The position numbers and the translations under genes are program-made. Of a DNA stretch of 64,000 nt, positions 25,300 through 34,867 are shown one piece after another. The first letter of the stretch is position 1; every line of letters starts with the position of its first letter. The stretch is from Providencia hangzhouensis (GTDB lineage Bacteria; Pseudomonadota; Gammaproteobacteria; Enterobacterales; Enterobacteriaceae), in assembly GCF_029193595.2 (NCBI RefSeq), contig NZ_CP135052.1:4402001-4466000 (forward strand), written 5' to 3'. The notes under the pieces were generated by a model. It was not told where the DNA came from. It searched no databases and was given only the letters and a program-made list of their open reading frames with translations.

Positions 25300-27204
25300 A
25301 TGGACAAACTTAATCGCATATGGTCATTACCCCGGGTGTATAAACGACTCATTGGCTTGGGAATCGATACACTCCTTATCATTGTTTCATTCTTCCTTGC
25401 CTTATGGGTAAGACTTGGTGAAGTTGTTATTCACCTATCCCCTAGTACTTGGCTCACATTACTTGGCACTATTATCATAACGTTATTAGCCTTTGTAAAA
25501 TTAGGGCTATATCGTGCGGTACTTCGTTACTTAACATTCCACGCTTTAACCGTTGCTATGGTTGGCGCATTAATTTCTGCATTTTCTATTACAACATTCT
25601 CCTATTACCTAGAAGCCAACATTCCACGTACCATTCCTTTTATCTATATGACCTTTCTCATTTTATTATGTGGTGGGGCAAGAATGCTAGTACGCTCAAT
25701 GATTGTACAAGCGAGCCGTAAAGGGTGTGAGCCTGTTCTAATTTATGGTGCAGGGAGCACAGGGCGCCAACTAGCTATCGCGTTACGAAATGCCGTGTCT
25801 TATCAAGTTAAAGGCTTTATTGATAACGACCCATCACTACATCACACCGTAATACAGGGTATCACTGTTTATTCATCCGATAAGATTGAGGAATTAGTTA
25901 ATAAATTAGGCATTGAAAAAATATTATTAGCCATGCCGCGATCTTCACGTTCTGAGCGTAAAGCTATTATTAATGGGTTGTTACATCTGTCTGTCGAAGT
26001 TCTAACAGTACCTGACTTTAACGATATTGTTGAAGGTCACGCTACAGTTGATGACTTAAAAGATGTTGCTATTGAAGATCTTTTAGGTCGTGATCCTGTT
26101 GCCCCTAATCCAGATTTAATCGGTGCCAATATCACCAATAAAAATGTCATGGTAACGGGAGCTGGAGGCTCTATCGGTTCAGAGCTATGTCGGCAGATTA
26201 TTCGCCAGAAACCATTAACATTAGTGTTACTTGAAATCTCAGAATTTAATTTATACGAGATTGATAAAGAGCTAAACAATATTGCTAATGCTGAGAGCCT
26301 GAAAGTTAAAATTGTGCCCCTATTAGGGAATGTCCAAGAGTTTGAACGTTTAAAAAATGCATTAGAAACTTTTCATGTTCAGACTGTTTATCATGCTGCA
26401 GCCTATAAGCACGTCCCTCTTGTTGAATATAATGTTGTTGAGGGGGTTCGTAACAATATATTTGGTACTTATAATGCGGCCAAAGCCGCAATTGAAGCTA
26501 AAGTAGAATCTTTCGTTCTAATATCTACCGATAAAGCGGTACGCCCAACGAATGTGATGGGAACATCAAAACGAGTAGCAGAGCTAGCCTTACAAGCACT
26601 CTCTAAACAAGAAAGTGAAAAGGAGCAAGGAACTCGGTTTTGCATGGTAAGATTTGGTAACGTACTTGGTTCATCAGGGTCAGTGATCCCTTTATTTAAG
26701 CAACAAATCGCCCGAGGCAAAGCAATTACAGTCACCCATCCAGATATTATCCGCTACTTTATGACTATCCCTGAAGCCGCTCAATTAGTCATACAGGCTG
26801 GTGCAATGGGAAAAGGTGGGGATGTCTTCGTATTGGATATGGGGGAACCAGTTAAGATCGTCGATTTAGCAAACAATCTGGTTCAACTTTCGGGACTTGA
26901 GTTAAAAACCGAGAAAAATCCGAATGGTGACATTGAAATCAAATTTACAGGTTTACGACCGGGAGAAAAGCTGTTTGAAGAACTTCTTATCGGTGATAAT
27001 GTCCATTCAACAGAACACCAACGGATCATGTCTGCCAATGAAGTTTTCATCCCCTTAGATGATTTCATTAAAGTATTAGATAAATTAAACATAGCATGTC
27101 AAAATTATGACCTTGAAGCGATACGTCAGATTCTACTTGAAACTCCAACAGAATTTAACCCAACAGATGGCATTGGTGATTTAGTGTGGAATGCACAGCA
27201 CTAG
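25300..27204 (+). CDS. wbpM: WbpM/FlaA1-type membrane nucleotide-sugar 4,6-dehydratase
   Basis: A 634-residue inner-membrane enzyme. Four N-terminal membrane helices occupy about 1-125, then a Rossmann region (GAGSTGRQLA), then the catalytic SDR domain with GAGGSIGSELCRQI at about 283-296, STDKA and NVMGTSKR (Met replacing Tyr). It converts UDP-GlcNAc to the UDP-4-keto-6-deoxy sugar. The chosen start lies 22 bases after the previous stop; an in-frame upstream ATG/GTG at 25249 would overlap that gene. It is the last sugar-synthesis gene before the export block. Confidence 0.92.
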   Translation: MDKLNRIWSLPRVYKRLIGLGIDTLLIIVSFFLALWVRLGEVVIHLSPSTWLTLLGTIIITLLAFVKLGLYRAVLRYLTFHALTVAMVGALISAFSITTFSYYLEANIPRTIPFIYMTFLILLCGGARMLVRSMIVQASRKGCEPVLIYGAGSTGRQLAIALRNAVSYQVKGFIDNDPSLHHTVIQGITVYSSDKIEELVNKLGIEKILLAMPRSSRSERKAIINGLLHLSVEVLTVPDFNDIVEGHATVDDLKDVAIEDLLGRDPVAPNPDLIGANITNKNVMVTGAGGSIGSELCRQIIRQKPLTLVLLEISEFNLYEIDKELNNIANAESLKVKIVPLLGNVQEFERLKNALETFHVQTVYHAAAYKHVPLVEYNVVEGVRNNIFGTYNAAKAAIEAKVESFVLISTDKAVRPTNVMGTSKRVAELALQALSKQESEKEQGTRFCMVRFGNVLGSSGSVIPLFKQQIARGKAITVTHPDIIRYFMTIPEAAQLVIQAGAMGKGGDVFVLDMGEPVKIVDLANNLVQLSGLELKTEKNPNGDIEIKFTGLRPGEKLFEELLIGDNVHSTEHQRIMSANEVFIPLDDFIKVLDKLNIACQNYDLEAIRQILLETPTEFNPTDGIGDLVWNAQH

Positions 27205-27264
27205 TCCCCAAACTATATTATTCATTATTAAAAATATTTAGCTAACTTTTAACAGGATACTCTA

Positions 27265-28419
27265 GTGATTAACAAGCGTCTTCCACTTACTCTATTAGCT
27301 GTGGGTATTTTACTTACAGGCTGCACCGTCACCCCCGGCGCCTATGTATCAACCTCGGGCAAAAATGTGGTTGATACGGGTGACCGTGATATTACTAAAT
27401 TAGTTGATATCTACCCAATTTCGCCAAAATTGTTGGATGATATGTACACTGCACCCACCATTGCCAAACCCAATGTACAGTTAGAGAAGCAACTGACTCA
27501 CTATGAATACCGTGTGGGTGCAGGTGATGTATTAACCATTACGGTTTGGGACCACCCAGAGCTCACTATCCCTGCGGGTTCATACCGTAGTGCGCAGGAC
27601 TCAGGTAACTGGGTTCATTCTGACGGCACTATCTACTACCCGTATATTGGTAAAGTCAAAGTGATCGGTAAAACCGTCACTGAAATCCGTACTCTGATCA
27701 GTAACCGCTTAGCCACCTATATCGAATCCCCACAAGTGGATGTGAGTATTGCCGCCTTCCGTTCGCAAAAAATGTATGTGTCGGGTGAAGTGGCGAAACC
27801 AGGTACCTTGCCAATTACCAACGTCCCACTGACTATCTTAGAAGCCTTTAATAATGCAGGCGGCTTAACCGAAAAAGCCGATTGGGATAATGTCGTGCTT
27901 ACCCGTAACGGCAAAGAAATCAAAGTGTCACTGCAAGATTTAGTTCAGTACGGCGATTTAACCCAAAATTACCTGATGCTACCAGGTGATGTGCTGTATG
28001 TGCCACGTAATGATAGCCAAAAAGTGTTTGTCATGGGTGAAGTGGGTCAACCAACGACCTTAACTATTGATCGCGCAGGTATGAGTATTACTGAAGCCCT
28101 AAGCAAAGCGAGCGGGATAGACCAAACAACGGCTAATGCAACAGGTGTATTTGTTATCCGCCCAATTAAAAACCAGCCCGCGGAAGACAAAGAGCTTGAT
28201 GCTCTGTTACCGAAAAAAATGGCCGCGGTTTATCAGCTAGACTTATCGGATGCCACCTCTCTCGTGATGGGAACTGAATTTAAACTGCAGCCCTATGACT
28301 TAGTCTATGTTACCGCAGCCCCTGTGGTACGTTGGAATCGTCTAATCACTCAGTTATTACCAACTATCGCTTCATATAATCAGTTAACCGAAGGTACCAA
28401 GCGTATTCACGACTGGTAA
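27265..28419 (+). CDS. wza: Outer-membrane polysaccharide export lipoprotein Wza
   Basis: A 384-residue octameric export channel. It starts at GTG; the lipoprotein signal ends at the lipobox LTGC (about residue 20). The polysaccharide-export domain follows with [19 protein letters not shown], then two SLBB-type domains with [21 protein letters not shown] and KVFVMGEV, and the C-terminal amphipathic helix ([14 protein letters not shown]) that spans the outer membrane. It is close to E. coli Wza of group 1 and colanic acid systems and works with Wzb and Wzc. Confidence 0.96.
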   Translation: MINKRLPLTLLAVGILLTGCTVTPGAYVSTSGKNVVDTGDRDITKLVDIYPISPKLLDDMYTAPTIAKPNVQLEKQLTHYEYRVGAGDVLTITVWDHPELTIPAGSYRSAQDSGNWVHSDGTIYYPYIGKVKVIGKTVTEIRTLISNRLATYIESPQVDVSIAAFRSQKMYVSGEVAKPGTLPITNVPLTILEAFNNAGGLTEKADWDNVVLTRNGKEIKVSLQDLVQYGDLTQNYLMLPGDVLYVPRNDSQKVFVMGEVGQPTTLTIDRAGMSITEALSKASGIDQTTANATGVFVIRPIKNQPAEDKELDALLPKKMAAVYQLDLSDATSLVMGTEFKLQPYDLVYVTAAPVVRWNRLITQLLPTIASYNQLTEGTKRIHDW

Positions 28420-28424
28420 TCGAT

Positions 28425-28853
28425 ATGTTTAATAATATTCTCGTTGTTTGTATGGGAAATATCTGTCGCTCTCCTACGGGGGAGCGTTTATTACAGCACT
28501 ATTTTCCCGAAAAAAACGTTCATTCTGCGGGCATTATTGCTAAAAATGACATGCCCGCTTATGAGAGCGCCATCCGGATTGCCGAGCAACATCAGCTTTC
28601 CCTTGAAAACCATCAATCACGTCGGTTAACTAGCGAAATATGCCATAAAGCAGACTTAATCCTAGTGATGGAAAACGATCATATTGCTAAAATCCACCAA
28701 CAGTTTCCTGAAACACGCGGTAAAGTGATGTTATTTGGGCAATGGATTAATAAAACCGAAATCCCTGACCCTCATAAACGCAGCGATGAAATGTTTGAGC
28801 ACGTTTACCAGTTGATGGAAAAAGCCACGATTGCTTGGCAAGGCAAAATTTAA
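28425..28853 (+). CDS. wzb: Low-molecular-weight protein-tyrosine phosphatase Wzb
   Basis: A 142-residue cytoplasmic phosphatase that removes phosphate from the C-terminal tyrosines of Wzc and so drives the cycle needed for export and polymerisation. The P-loop CMGNICRS (CX5R) is near residues 9-16, and the general-acid Asp is in IPDPHKRSDE at about residue 115. It lies between wza and wzc with five bases to wza. Confidence 0.95.
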   Translation: MFNNILVVCMGNICRSPTGERLLQHYFPEKNVHSAGIIAKNDMPAYESAIRIAEQHQLSLENHQSRRLTSEICHKADLILVMENDHIAKIHQQFPETRGKVMLFGQWINKTEIPDPHKRSDEMFEHVYQLMEKATIAWQGKI

Positions 28854-28888
28854 TTTTATTTATTGGATGACTTAACATTTAACCTATT

Positions 28889-30967
28889 ATGAACACAACA
28901 AAAAATAGCTCCCCTGCCTCAGATGAAATCGATCTGCTCGCTCTGTTTAAAGTTTTGAAATCCAACACGATTAAAATTGGGTTTTTTACCGTATTTTTTG
29001 CTGCTGTTGCAGTGGCATATAGCCTATTGGCAACCCCTATTTACCAAGCCAATGCGACCTTACAGTATGACAAATTAGGTCAGGTTTCATTACTTGACCA
29101 AATGAGTGATGTCATGCCATTTGGTAACAGCAATAACCAAGTCGACTCTGAAATTGAAGTTATCAAGTCCCGCATGGTGTTAGGTAAAACCGTTGCAGAC
29201 CTGAACCTTGACACTCAAGCAGCTCCTGAAGGCTTTGTCAGTAAATTACTTGGTGAAGTGGCTCCCGTTCATGTTGACCTATTTCAGTTACCTGAAAGTT
29301 TAATTGGCCAGCCATTTACCCTAACTTATTTAGGGGATAACAATTATTCCCTCAATGTAGATGGCCAAGTCTTACAAGGTAAAGTCGGTGAAGTCCTCAA
29401 GCAAGGGGAAATTAACTTATTGATTTCTAGTTTCACGGCTGAAGCTGGCGAAGAGTTCTCATTAATCAAAAATGCCCGTTACTCCACCATTGAAGACTTA
29501 CGCAACACTCTAACCATCGCTGAAGTCGGTAAAGGTACTGGTATTATCAGCTTAGCCATTAAAGGTGCAAATAAAACTGAGAATGTTAAAATCCTCAACA
29601 GTGTTATCCAAAACTATGTTGACCAAAATACCGAACGTAAAAAAGAAGTCACTAACAATACGCTTGTATTTTTAGATGACTACTTACCTACGATTAAAAA
29701 GAAATTAGATAACTACGAAAACCAGTTAAATGCCTTTCGTAAAAAGAATGAATCCATTGACCTCTCTTTAGAAGCTAAAGCCGCTCTAGATACTGCATTA
29801 CAGGTCGAAGAAAAACTTAATGAGTTGACCTTTAAAGAAGTGGAAATTCAGCAGTTATATACCCGTAACCATCCCGCATATCAGTCCCTGTTAGATAAAC
29901 GCCAACAGTTGTTACGTGAAAAAGAAAAAATCAGTAAAAATATCCAAAAACTACCTAATACCCAACAAGAAATCGTCCGTTTAACTCGCGATGTCGAAGC
30001 GGAACAAGCCATTTATACTCAATTAGTGGCGAAACAGCAGGAACTCAGTGTGTTGAACTCCGGTATTACAGCGGATGTGCGTATTATTGACTCCGCTGAA
30101 TCCCAGCCAAAACCTGTAGCACCGAAAAAATCATTGATTGTTGCTCTCGCCACTATCCTTGGTTTTATTATCGGCTGTGCGTATGTGATTGCCCGCGAGT
30201 TCTTTAATAATAAAATTAAGAGCACGGAAGACATTGATGCATTGGGTGTCAACGTCTATGCCACTATCCCATTCTCTGCTCATGAGAAAAAACTCATTGA
30301 AGCTGGTAATAAGAGCCCACTAGCGATAGAAAACCCAGCAGATACTGCTGTCGAAGCTATCCGTTCATTACGTACCAGTGTGTACTTCTCGGTAATGAAC
30401 CAAGGTAACAACCTAGTTATGGTCACCAGTGCATCACCGGGTGTTGGGAAAAGTTTTGTTACCTCCAATATGGCGGTGGTACTGGCTAACGCAGGTAAAA
30501 AAGTATTATTAATCGATACCGACTTACGTAAAGGCCGTTTGCACAAAGCCTTTGGGTTAAACAATAAAGCAGGCTTATCTGACTACTTATCACAGCAAAG
30601 TTTAGAATCACCGACCATTCATGCTAACGTGATTGAAAATCTCGATGTAATTTGTCGTGGTAAAAATGTTACTCACTCTTCTGAGTTATTAATGGGTGAG
30701 CGCTTTAAGCAATTATTAGATAAAGTCAAAAACCAATACGATATTGTGGTGATCGATACCGCACCAATCTTAGCAATTACGGACTCTGCGATTATTGGTA
30801 AATATGTCGGTACTTCATTACTGATTGCTTTCTACGGTGTGAATACCGTGAAAGATGTTGATCTATCACTGAAACGCTTTAAGCAAAATGATATCGAAAT
30901 TACAGGTGTGATCCTCAATGGTATTGATGCAAGGTCTGACGACTATAACTACCATTACGAATATTAA
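28889..30967 (+). CDS. wzc: Bacterial tyrosine kinase and copolymerase Wzc
   Basis: A 692-residue inner-membrane protein. An N-terminal Wzz-type chain-length domain is flanked by two membrane helices (about 32-52 and 425-445) with a periplasmic coiled coil between. The BY-kinase domain has Walker A ASPGVGKSFVTSN at about 519, Walker A' VLLIDTDLRKG and Walker B IVVIDTAPI. The tail ends DDYNYHYEY, with tyrosines 686, 688, 690 and 692 as likely autophosphorylation sites, shorter than the E. coli cluster. No separate wzz gene is present in the locus. Confidence 0.95.
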   Translation: MNTTKNSSPASDEIDLLALFKVLKSNTIKIGFFTVFFAAVAVAYSLLATPIYQANATLQYDKLGQVSLLDQMSDVMPFGNSNNQVDSEIEVIKSRMVLGKTVADLNLDTQAAPEGFVSKLLGEVAPVHVDLFQLPESLIGQPFTLTYLGDNNYSLNVDGQVLQGKVGEVLKQGEINLLISSFTAEAGEEFSLIKNARYSTIEDLRNTLTIAEVGKGTGIISLAIKGANKTENVKILNSVIQNYVDQNTERKKEVTNNTLVFLDDYLPTIKKKLDNYENQLNAFRKKNESIDLSLEAKAALDTALQVEEKLNELTFKEVEIQQLYTRNHPAYQSLLDKRQQLLREKEKISKNIQKLPNTQQEIVRLTRDVEAEQAIYTQLVAKQQELSVLNSGITADVRIIDSAESQPKPVAPKKSLIVALATILGFIIGCAYVIAREFFNNKIKSTEDIDALGVNVYATIPFSAHEKKLIEAGNKSPLAIENPADTAVEAIRSLRTSVYFSVMNQGNNLVMVTSASPGVGKSFVTSNMAVVLANAGKKVLLIDTDLRKGRLHKAFGLNNKAGLSDYLSQQSLESPTIHANVIENLDVICRGKNVTHSSELLMGERFKQLLDKVKNQYDIVVIDTAPILAITDSAIIGKYVGTSLLIAFYGVNTVKDVDLSLKRFKQNDIEITGVILNGIDARSDDYNYHYEY

Positions 30968-30984
30968 GACTCAGGAATATTGAG

Positions 30985-32010
30985 ATGAAGAATCAACAAG
31001 TTCTCGTCACAGGTGGCCTTGGTTACATTGGTAGCCACACCTGTGTACAGATGATCCAGCAAGGGATGCAGCCGGTTATTTTAGATAACTTGCATAATGC
31101 CAACCTTGAAGTGCTTAACCGTATTGAAGCTATCACTGGAACAAAACCGACCTTTTACCAAGGTGATGTGCGTGATGGGCAAATTTTAGCGTCCATTTTT
31201 TCTAATCATCAAATTCATTCTGTCATCCACTTTGCTGGGTTGAAAGCTGTTGGTGAGTCGGTACAAAAACCAATTGAATACTATGATGTTAATGTCAATG
31301 GCACATTGGTATTAGTGGAAAGTATGAAAAAAGCGGGTGTTAAGAGCCTGATTTTTAGTTCATCGGCAACTGTATATGGCGAGCCTGAGCATATCCCATT
31401 AACGGAAGAAGCATTGGTAGGAAATACCAACAGCCCGTATGGCACCAGTAAATATATGGTTGAACGTATTTTGACTGACTTAAATATCGCAGATAACGAA
31501 TGGTCTATCTCATTGCTACGCTACTTTAACCCTGTTGGAGCTCATAATTCAGGTTTGATGGGTGAAGACCCGAATGGTATTCCAAACAACCTGACACCAT
31601 TTATCGCGCAAGTCGCTGTTGGTCGTCGCAAAGAGTTAGCAGTGTTTGGCGGTGACTACCCGACAAAAGATGGTACGGGTGTTCGCGACTATATTCACGT
31701 GATGGATTTAGCTGATGGCCACATTGCTGCGCTAAATAAAGTCAGCCAGCAAGCCGGATTGCATATCTACAACCTAGGCACGGGAACAGGAACAAGTGTT
31801 CTGGAAGTCGTTGCTGCATTTGAAAAAGCTGTTGGTAAACCCATTCCTTACACTATTTCAGCCCGTCGCCCTGGTGATATTGCTGAGTACTGGTCAACAC
31901 CTGCAAAAGCTAAACATGACTTAGGTTGGACGGCAAAATACTCCATTCAAGATATGGCTGATGACGTTTGGCGTTGGCAGTCCATGAACCCCAATGGTTA
32001 TAACAGCTAA
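30985..32010 (+). CDS. galE: UDP-glucose 4-epimerase
   Basis: A 341-residue extended SDR that interconverts UDP-glucose and UDP-galactose (or the N-acetyl forms). GGLGYIGSHT at residues 8-17 binds NAD; SSSATVYGEP and YGTSK carry the catalytic Ser and YxxxK. It starts 17 bases after wzc and is followed by a terminator, so it closes the operon. It may supply a galacto-configured precursor for the repeat unit, the core, or both. Confidence 0.93.
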   Translation: MKNQQVLVTGGLGYIGSHTCVQMIQQGMQPVILDNLHNANLEVLNRIEAITGTKPTFYQGDVRDGQILASIFSNHQIHSVIHFAGLKAVGESVQKPIEYYDVNVNGTLVLVESMKKAGVKSLIFSSSATVYGEPEHIPLTEEALVGNTNSPYGTSKYMVERILTDLNIADNEWSISLLRYFNPVGAHNSGLMGEDPNGIPNNLTPFIAQVAVGRRKELAVFGGDYPTKDGTGVRDYIHVMDLADGHIAALNKVSQQAGLHIYNLGTGTGTSVLEVVAAFEKAVGKPIPYTISARRPGDIAEYWSTPAKAKHDLGWTAKYSIQDMADDVWRWQSMNPNGYNS

Positions 32011-32031
32011 CCTCAACGAGTTATTTCAGAG

Positions 32032-32056
32032 ACGAGCCTTTATGGCTCGTTTTTTG
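32032..32056 (+). terminator. Rho-independent terminator of the polysaccharide operon
   Basis: ACGAGCC (32032-32038) pairs with GGCTCGT (32044-32050) around a five-base loop and runs into T-rich sequence. It lies 21 bases after galE. Confidence 0.9.
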
Positions 32057-32169
32057 TTTTCAGGAAACAAATAATTTTTACGGCTGCTATAAAAGTTCCA
32101 CATGAAAACAAACCCATTTGCGCGTAAACTCTTCCCATCATTTATTATCACAAATATCAGCTTAACGTT

Positions 32170-32673
32170 ATGCCACACATTGTTTTATTCGAACCAGAAA
32201 TACCGCCAAATACTGGCAATATCATTCGCCTTTGTGCCAATACTGGCTTTGATTTACATCTTATTCACCCTCTTGGCTTTACATGGGATGATAAACGCCT
32301 ACGCCGTGCAGGGTTGGACTATAGCGAGTTTGCCGATATCAAGCACCATCATGATTATTTTGCTTTTTTAAAAAGTGAAGGGCTAAACCCAGATAATAAC
32401 CAATCTGAAAGCGGTGCCCGTGTGTTTGCCTTAACCACTAAAGGTAAGCCAAGCCATAGTAATGTTAGCTATCAAGAAAATGATTATTTGATGTTTGGCC
32501 CTGAAACCCGGGGGTTACCGCCTTATGTGCTAGATAACATACCAATGGAGCAAAAAATTCGTATTCCGATGTTGGCAGATAGCCGCAGTATGAATTTATC
32601 CAACTCTGTGGCAGTCGTGGTGTTTGAGGCATGGAGGCAGTTGGGGTATGCAGGGGCGTTATTGAAAGATTAA
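32170..32673 (+). CDS. trmL: tRNA (cytidine/uridine-2'-O-)-methyltransferase TrmL
   Basis: A 167-residue SPOUT methyltransferase that 2'-O-methylates the wobble base of tRNA-Leu isoacceptors using S-adenosylmethionine. The start [26 protein letters not shown] and the knot region [11 protein letters not shown] with [18 protein letters not shown] are the family's defining blocks. It is slightly longer than the E. coli protein (157 residues). It is the right boundary of the polysaccharide locus. Confidence 0.95.
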   Translation: MPHIVLFEPEIPPNTGNIIRLCANTGFDLHLIHPLGFTWDDKRLRRAGLDYSEFADIKHHHDYFAFLKSEGLNPDNNQSESGARVFALTTKGKPSHSNVSYQENDYLMFGPETRGLPPYVLDNIPMEQKIRIPMLADSRSMNLSNSVAVVVFEAWRQLGYAGALLKD

Positions 32674-32681
32674 TGCCATAT

Positions 32682-32731
32682 TCGAGCTGTATAGTATGGA
32701 CTCCGATTCTTTGAATCCTATTACAGCTCGA
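32682..32731. repeat. Long interrupted hairpin between trmL and the small antitoxin-like gene
   Basis: TCGAGCTGTA (32682-32691) and TACAGCTCGA (32722-32731) are perfect 10-base inverted repeats. The pairing can extend with TAG/CTA, and the interior contains a further GATTC/GAATC stem. There is no U-tract. It may terminate trmL, act as an operator, or be a mobile-repeat remnant. Confidence 0.6.
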
Positions 32732-32783
32732 TTTATGAAAATAGGCTTTTATTTTCTCATTAAATAATGAAGGAGGAGATTAG

Positions 32784-32984
32784 GTGAAAATTAGTCTTAA
32801 AAAGCAAATTAAAAATACGACTACTGAAACTATAAATAGTGATAGTAAACTGACAGAAACCGCCTACTTATTATATTCTCCAGCCAATGCTGAACACCTA
32901 AAAAATCTATTGCTCAGTTTAAAGCAGGTAACATATTCAAAAGAAAGATCTTTGAAAAATAGGCATAACGAGTTTCAGAAATAA
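32784..32984 (+). CDS. Truncated YefM/Phd-like antitoxin, toxin-binding tail only
   Basis: A 66-residue frame starting at GTG, five bases after a strong AGGAGGAG site. Residues 24-60 (TETAYLLYSPANAEHLKNLL, then SLKQVTYSKERSL) closely match the C-terminal toxin-neutralising part of YefM antitoxins (ETAYLLRSPANARRL in E. coli YefM). The first 22 residues do not resemble the Phd/YefM DNA-binding fold, so that half is missing or replaced. No YoeB/Txe toxin is adjacent: cysE ends nine bases further on the other strand. It could be an expressed orphan mini-antitoxin or a decaying remnant. Confidence 0.65.
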   Translation: MKISLKKQIKNTTTETINSDSKLTETAYLLYSPANAEHLKNLLLSLKQVTYSKERSLKNRHNEFQK

Positions 32985-32993
32985 TTAACTCTC

Positions 32994-33815
32994 TCAAATC
33001 CCATCCCCATTTTCAAAACCCCAAATAGTGCCATTAAAGTTTTGATCCATTTCTAAGGACGGTTTATCGCTAGTTGGTTTACCGACAATACGTGCTGGAA
33101 CCCCGGCTACCGTGGTGTGTGGTGGAACGGGGTGAAGTACAACAGAACCTGCGCCAATTTTTGCGCCACGGCCAATTTCAATATTGCCTAAGATTTTTGC
33201 CCCTGCACCAATCATCACCCCTTCTCTTACTTTAGGATGGCGGTCACCACAGGTTTTCCCAGTACCGCCTAGTGTGACGGATTGCAAAATTGAGACATCA
33301 TTTTCGACAATAGCCGTTTCCCCAATCACAATACCCGTTGCGTGGTCAAGCATGATACCACAACCAATACGGGCCGCTGGATGGATATCGACACCAAAGG
33401 AAACAGAGATTTGATTTTGCAAATAAACCGCCAGCGCTTGGCGGCCTTCTTTCCACAGCCAATTACCGATGCGATAGGCTTGCAAGGCGTGGAAACCTTT
33501 TAAATACAATAATGGCGTGGAGTATTTATCAACGGCAGGGTCACGTAAGCGAACCGCCGCTAAGTCCATTGCCGCAGAGAAAATCATACTTTCGTCATTG
33601 CGATAAGCGGCTTCCACAATTTCGCGCACTTCAAGAGCAGGCATAATAGGTGAGCTCAGTTTGTTAGCTAGCATATAACTGAGCGCACTGCCTAAATTGT
33701 CGTGCTTTAATAATGTCGCGTTAAAAAAACTGGCAAGAAGTGGTTCGCAGTCCGCAAGAGACTTCGCTTCATCTTTAATGAAACCCCAAATTCTATCCAG
33801 TTCTTCACGCGACAT
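32994..33815 (-). CDS. cysE: Serine O-acetyltransferase
   Basis: A cytoplasmic enzyme of 273 residues making O-acetylserine from serine and acetyl-CoA, the first step of cysteine synthesis. The N-terminal helical domain (about 1-140) is followed by a left-handed beta-helix with the active-site region DIHPAARIGCGIMLDHATGIVIGET and GGTGKTCGDRHPKV. The ATG used matches the E. coli start and follows GGTGAG; an in-frame GTG lies six bases upstream. It is the last gene of a leftward series running from the rhodanese gene through secB and gpsA. Confidence 0.97.
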   Translation of the reverse strand: MSREELDRIWGFIKDEAKSLADCEPLLASFFNATLLKHDNLGSALSYMLANKLSSPIMPALEVREIVEAAYRNDESMIFSAAMDLAAVRLRDPAVDKYSTPLLYLKGFHALQAYRIGNWLWKEGRQALAVYLQNQISVSFGVDIHPAARIGCGIMLDHATGIVIGETAIVENDVSILQSVTLGGTGKTCGDRHPKVREGVMIGAGAKILGNIEIGRGAKIGAGSVVLHPVPPHTTVAGVPARIVGKPTSDKPSLEMDQNFNGTIWGFENGDGI

Positions 33816-33838
33816 AATCACTCACCTATCTATTTTTA

Positions 33839-34867
33839 TTAATCATGCAGCTTTGGCATATCGGCAATTTCATCTTTCGTCGCACGCCCTAATAGGGCTT
33901 GCGCTGCCTCTAACACATTTTTATGGCGATAGAGGATTTGATAAATTTGCTCAGTAATTGGCATTTCAACACCTGCCCGCTCAGCCAGTGCGCGGACTTC
34001 TTTGGTATTACGATAGCCTTCAACCACTTGGCCAATCTCTTTTTCTGCATCTTCAACACTAACGCCATCGCCTAGCATCATGCCAAAACGGCGGTTACGG
34101 GATTGGTTATCGGTACAGGTTAACACAAGGTCACCTAAGCCTGCCATCCCCATAAAAGTTGCAGGGTCTGCTCCTAAAGCTGCACCTAAACGGCTCATTT
34201 CCGCTAAACCACGGGTAATCAATGCGGTACGTGCGTTCGCACCAAACCCCATACCATCGGAGATCCCTGCGCCAATTGCGATGACATTTTTTACGGCACC
34301 ACCCAGTTGCACTCCAACCATGTCAGGGTTCTTATAGACGCGAAAACTCTTGCCACAATGGAATAATTTTTGTAAATCATCACCAAATTGGCTATCGCTT
34401 GCCGCCACGGAAATTGCCGTTGGTAAACCTGCGGCTAATTCTTTCGCAAATGTCGGGCCAGAAAGTACTGCCAGCGGAATTTCATTGCCTAATACCTCAC
34501 GTGCCACTTCTTGCAACAAACGGCCAGTATCTCTTTCTAAGCCCTTAGTCGCCCAAATAATACGGGAGTCTGCGCGTAAGTAGGGCTGGATTTGTTTTAG
34601 TACATCACCAAAAACATGGCTCGGTACGACAATCAAGATATTGGGGCTCGCCTCAACGGCGCGTTTTAAGTCCGTTTCGAGAGATAAACTATCAGGGAAA
34701 GAAACGCCAGGCAAAAACGCCTGATTACTGCGGTCTTGTTCTAATTGATGAATGTGTTTTGGGTCATGGCCCCATAGCACAACCTGATGTGCATTACGTG
34801 CAAGCGTAATGGCTAAAGCGGTGCCGTACGAGCCGGCACCGATCACTGTCATTGAAGCAGTATTCAT
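33839..34867 (-). CDS. gpsA: Glycerol-3-phosphate dehydrogenase [NAD(P)+]
   Basis: A cytoplasmic dehydrogenase of 342 residues that reduces dihydroxyacetone phosphate to sn-glycerol-3-phosphate for phospholipid synthesis. [10 protein letters not shown] at residues 10-19 binds the cofactor; the conserved active-site Lys lies in [13 protein letters not shown], and [15 protein letters not shown] is a family block. The ATG overlaps the secB stop by one base, so it is coupled to secB as in E. coli. Confidence 0.97.
   Translation of the reverse strand: MNTASMTVIGAGSYGTALAITLARNAHQVVLWGHDPKHIHQLEQDRSNQAFLPGVSFPDSLSLETDLKRAVEASPNILIVVPSHVFGDVLKQIQPYLRADSRIIWATKGLERDTGRLLQEVAREVLGNEIPLAVLSGPTFAKELAAGLPTAISVAASDSQFGDDLQKLFHCGKSFRVYKNPDMVGVQLGGAVKNVIAIGAGISDGMGFGANARTALITRGLAEMSRLGAALGADPATFMGMAGLGDLVLTCTDNQSRNRRFGMMLGDGVSVEDAEKEIGQVVEGYRNTKEVRALAERAGVEMPITEQIYQILYRHKNVLEAAQALLGRATKDEIADMPKLHD

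Noticed and set aside
32102..32371. An 89-codon frame overlapping the start of trmL
   Set aside because: It runs out of frame through the well-conserved trmL gene and has no recognisable protein features.
32682..32731. tRNA fragment or phage attachment site
   Set aside because: The GATTC/GAATC stem recalls a T-arm, but no acceptor stem, anticodon arm or CCA end fits, and no integrase is near.
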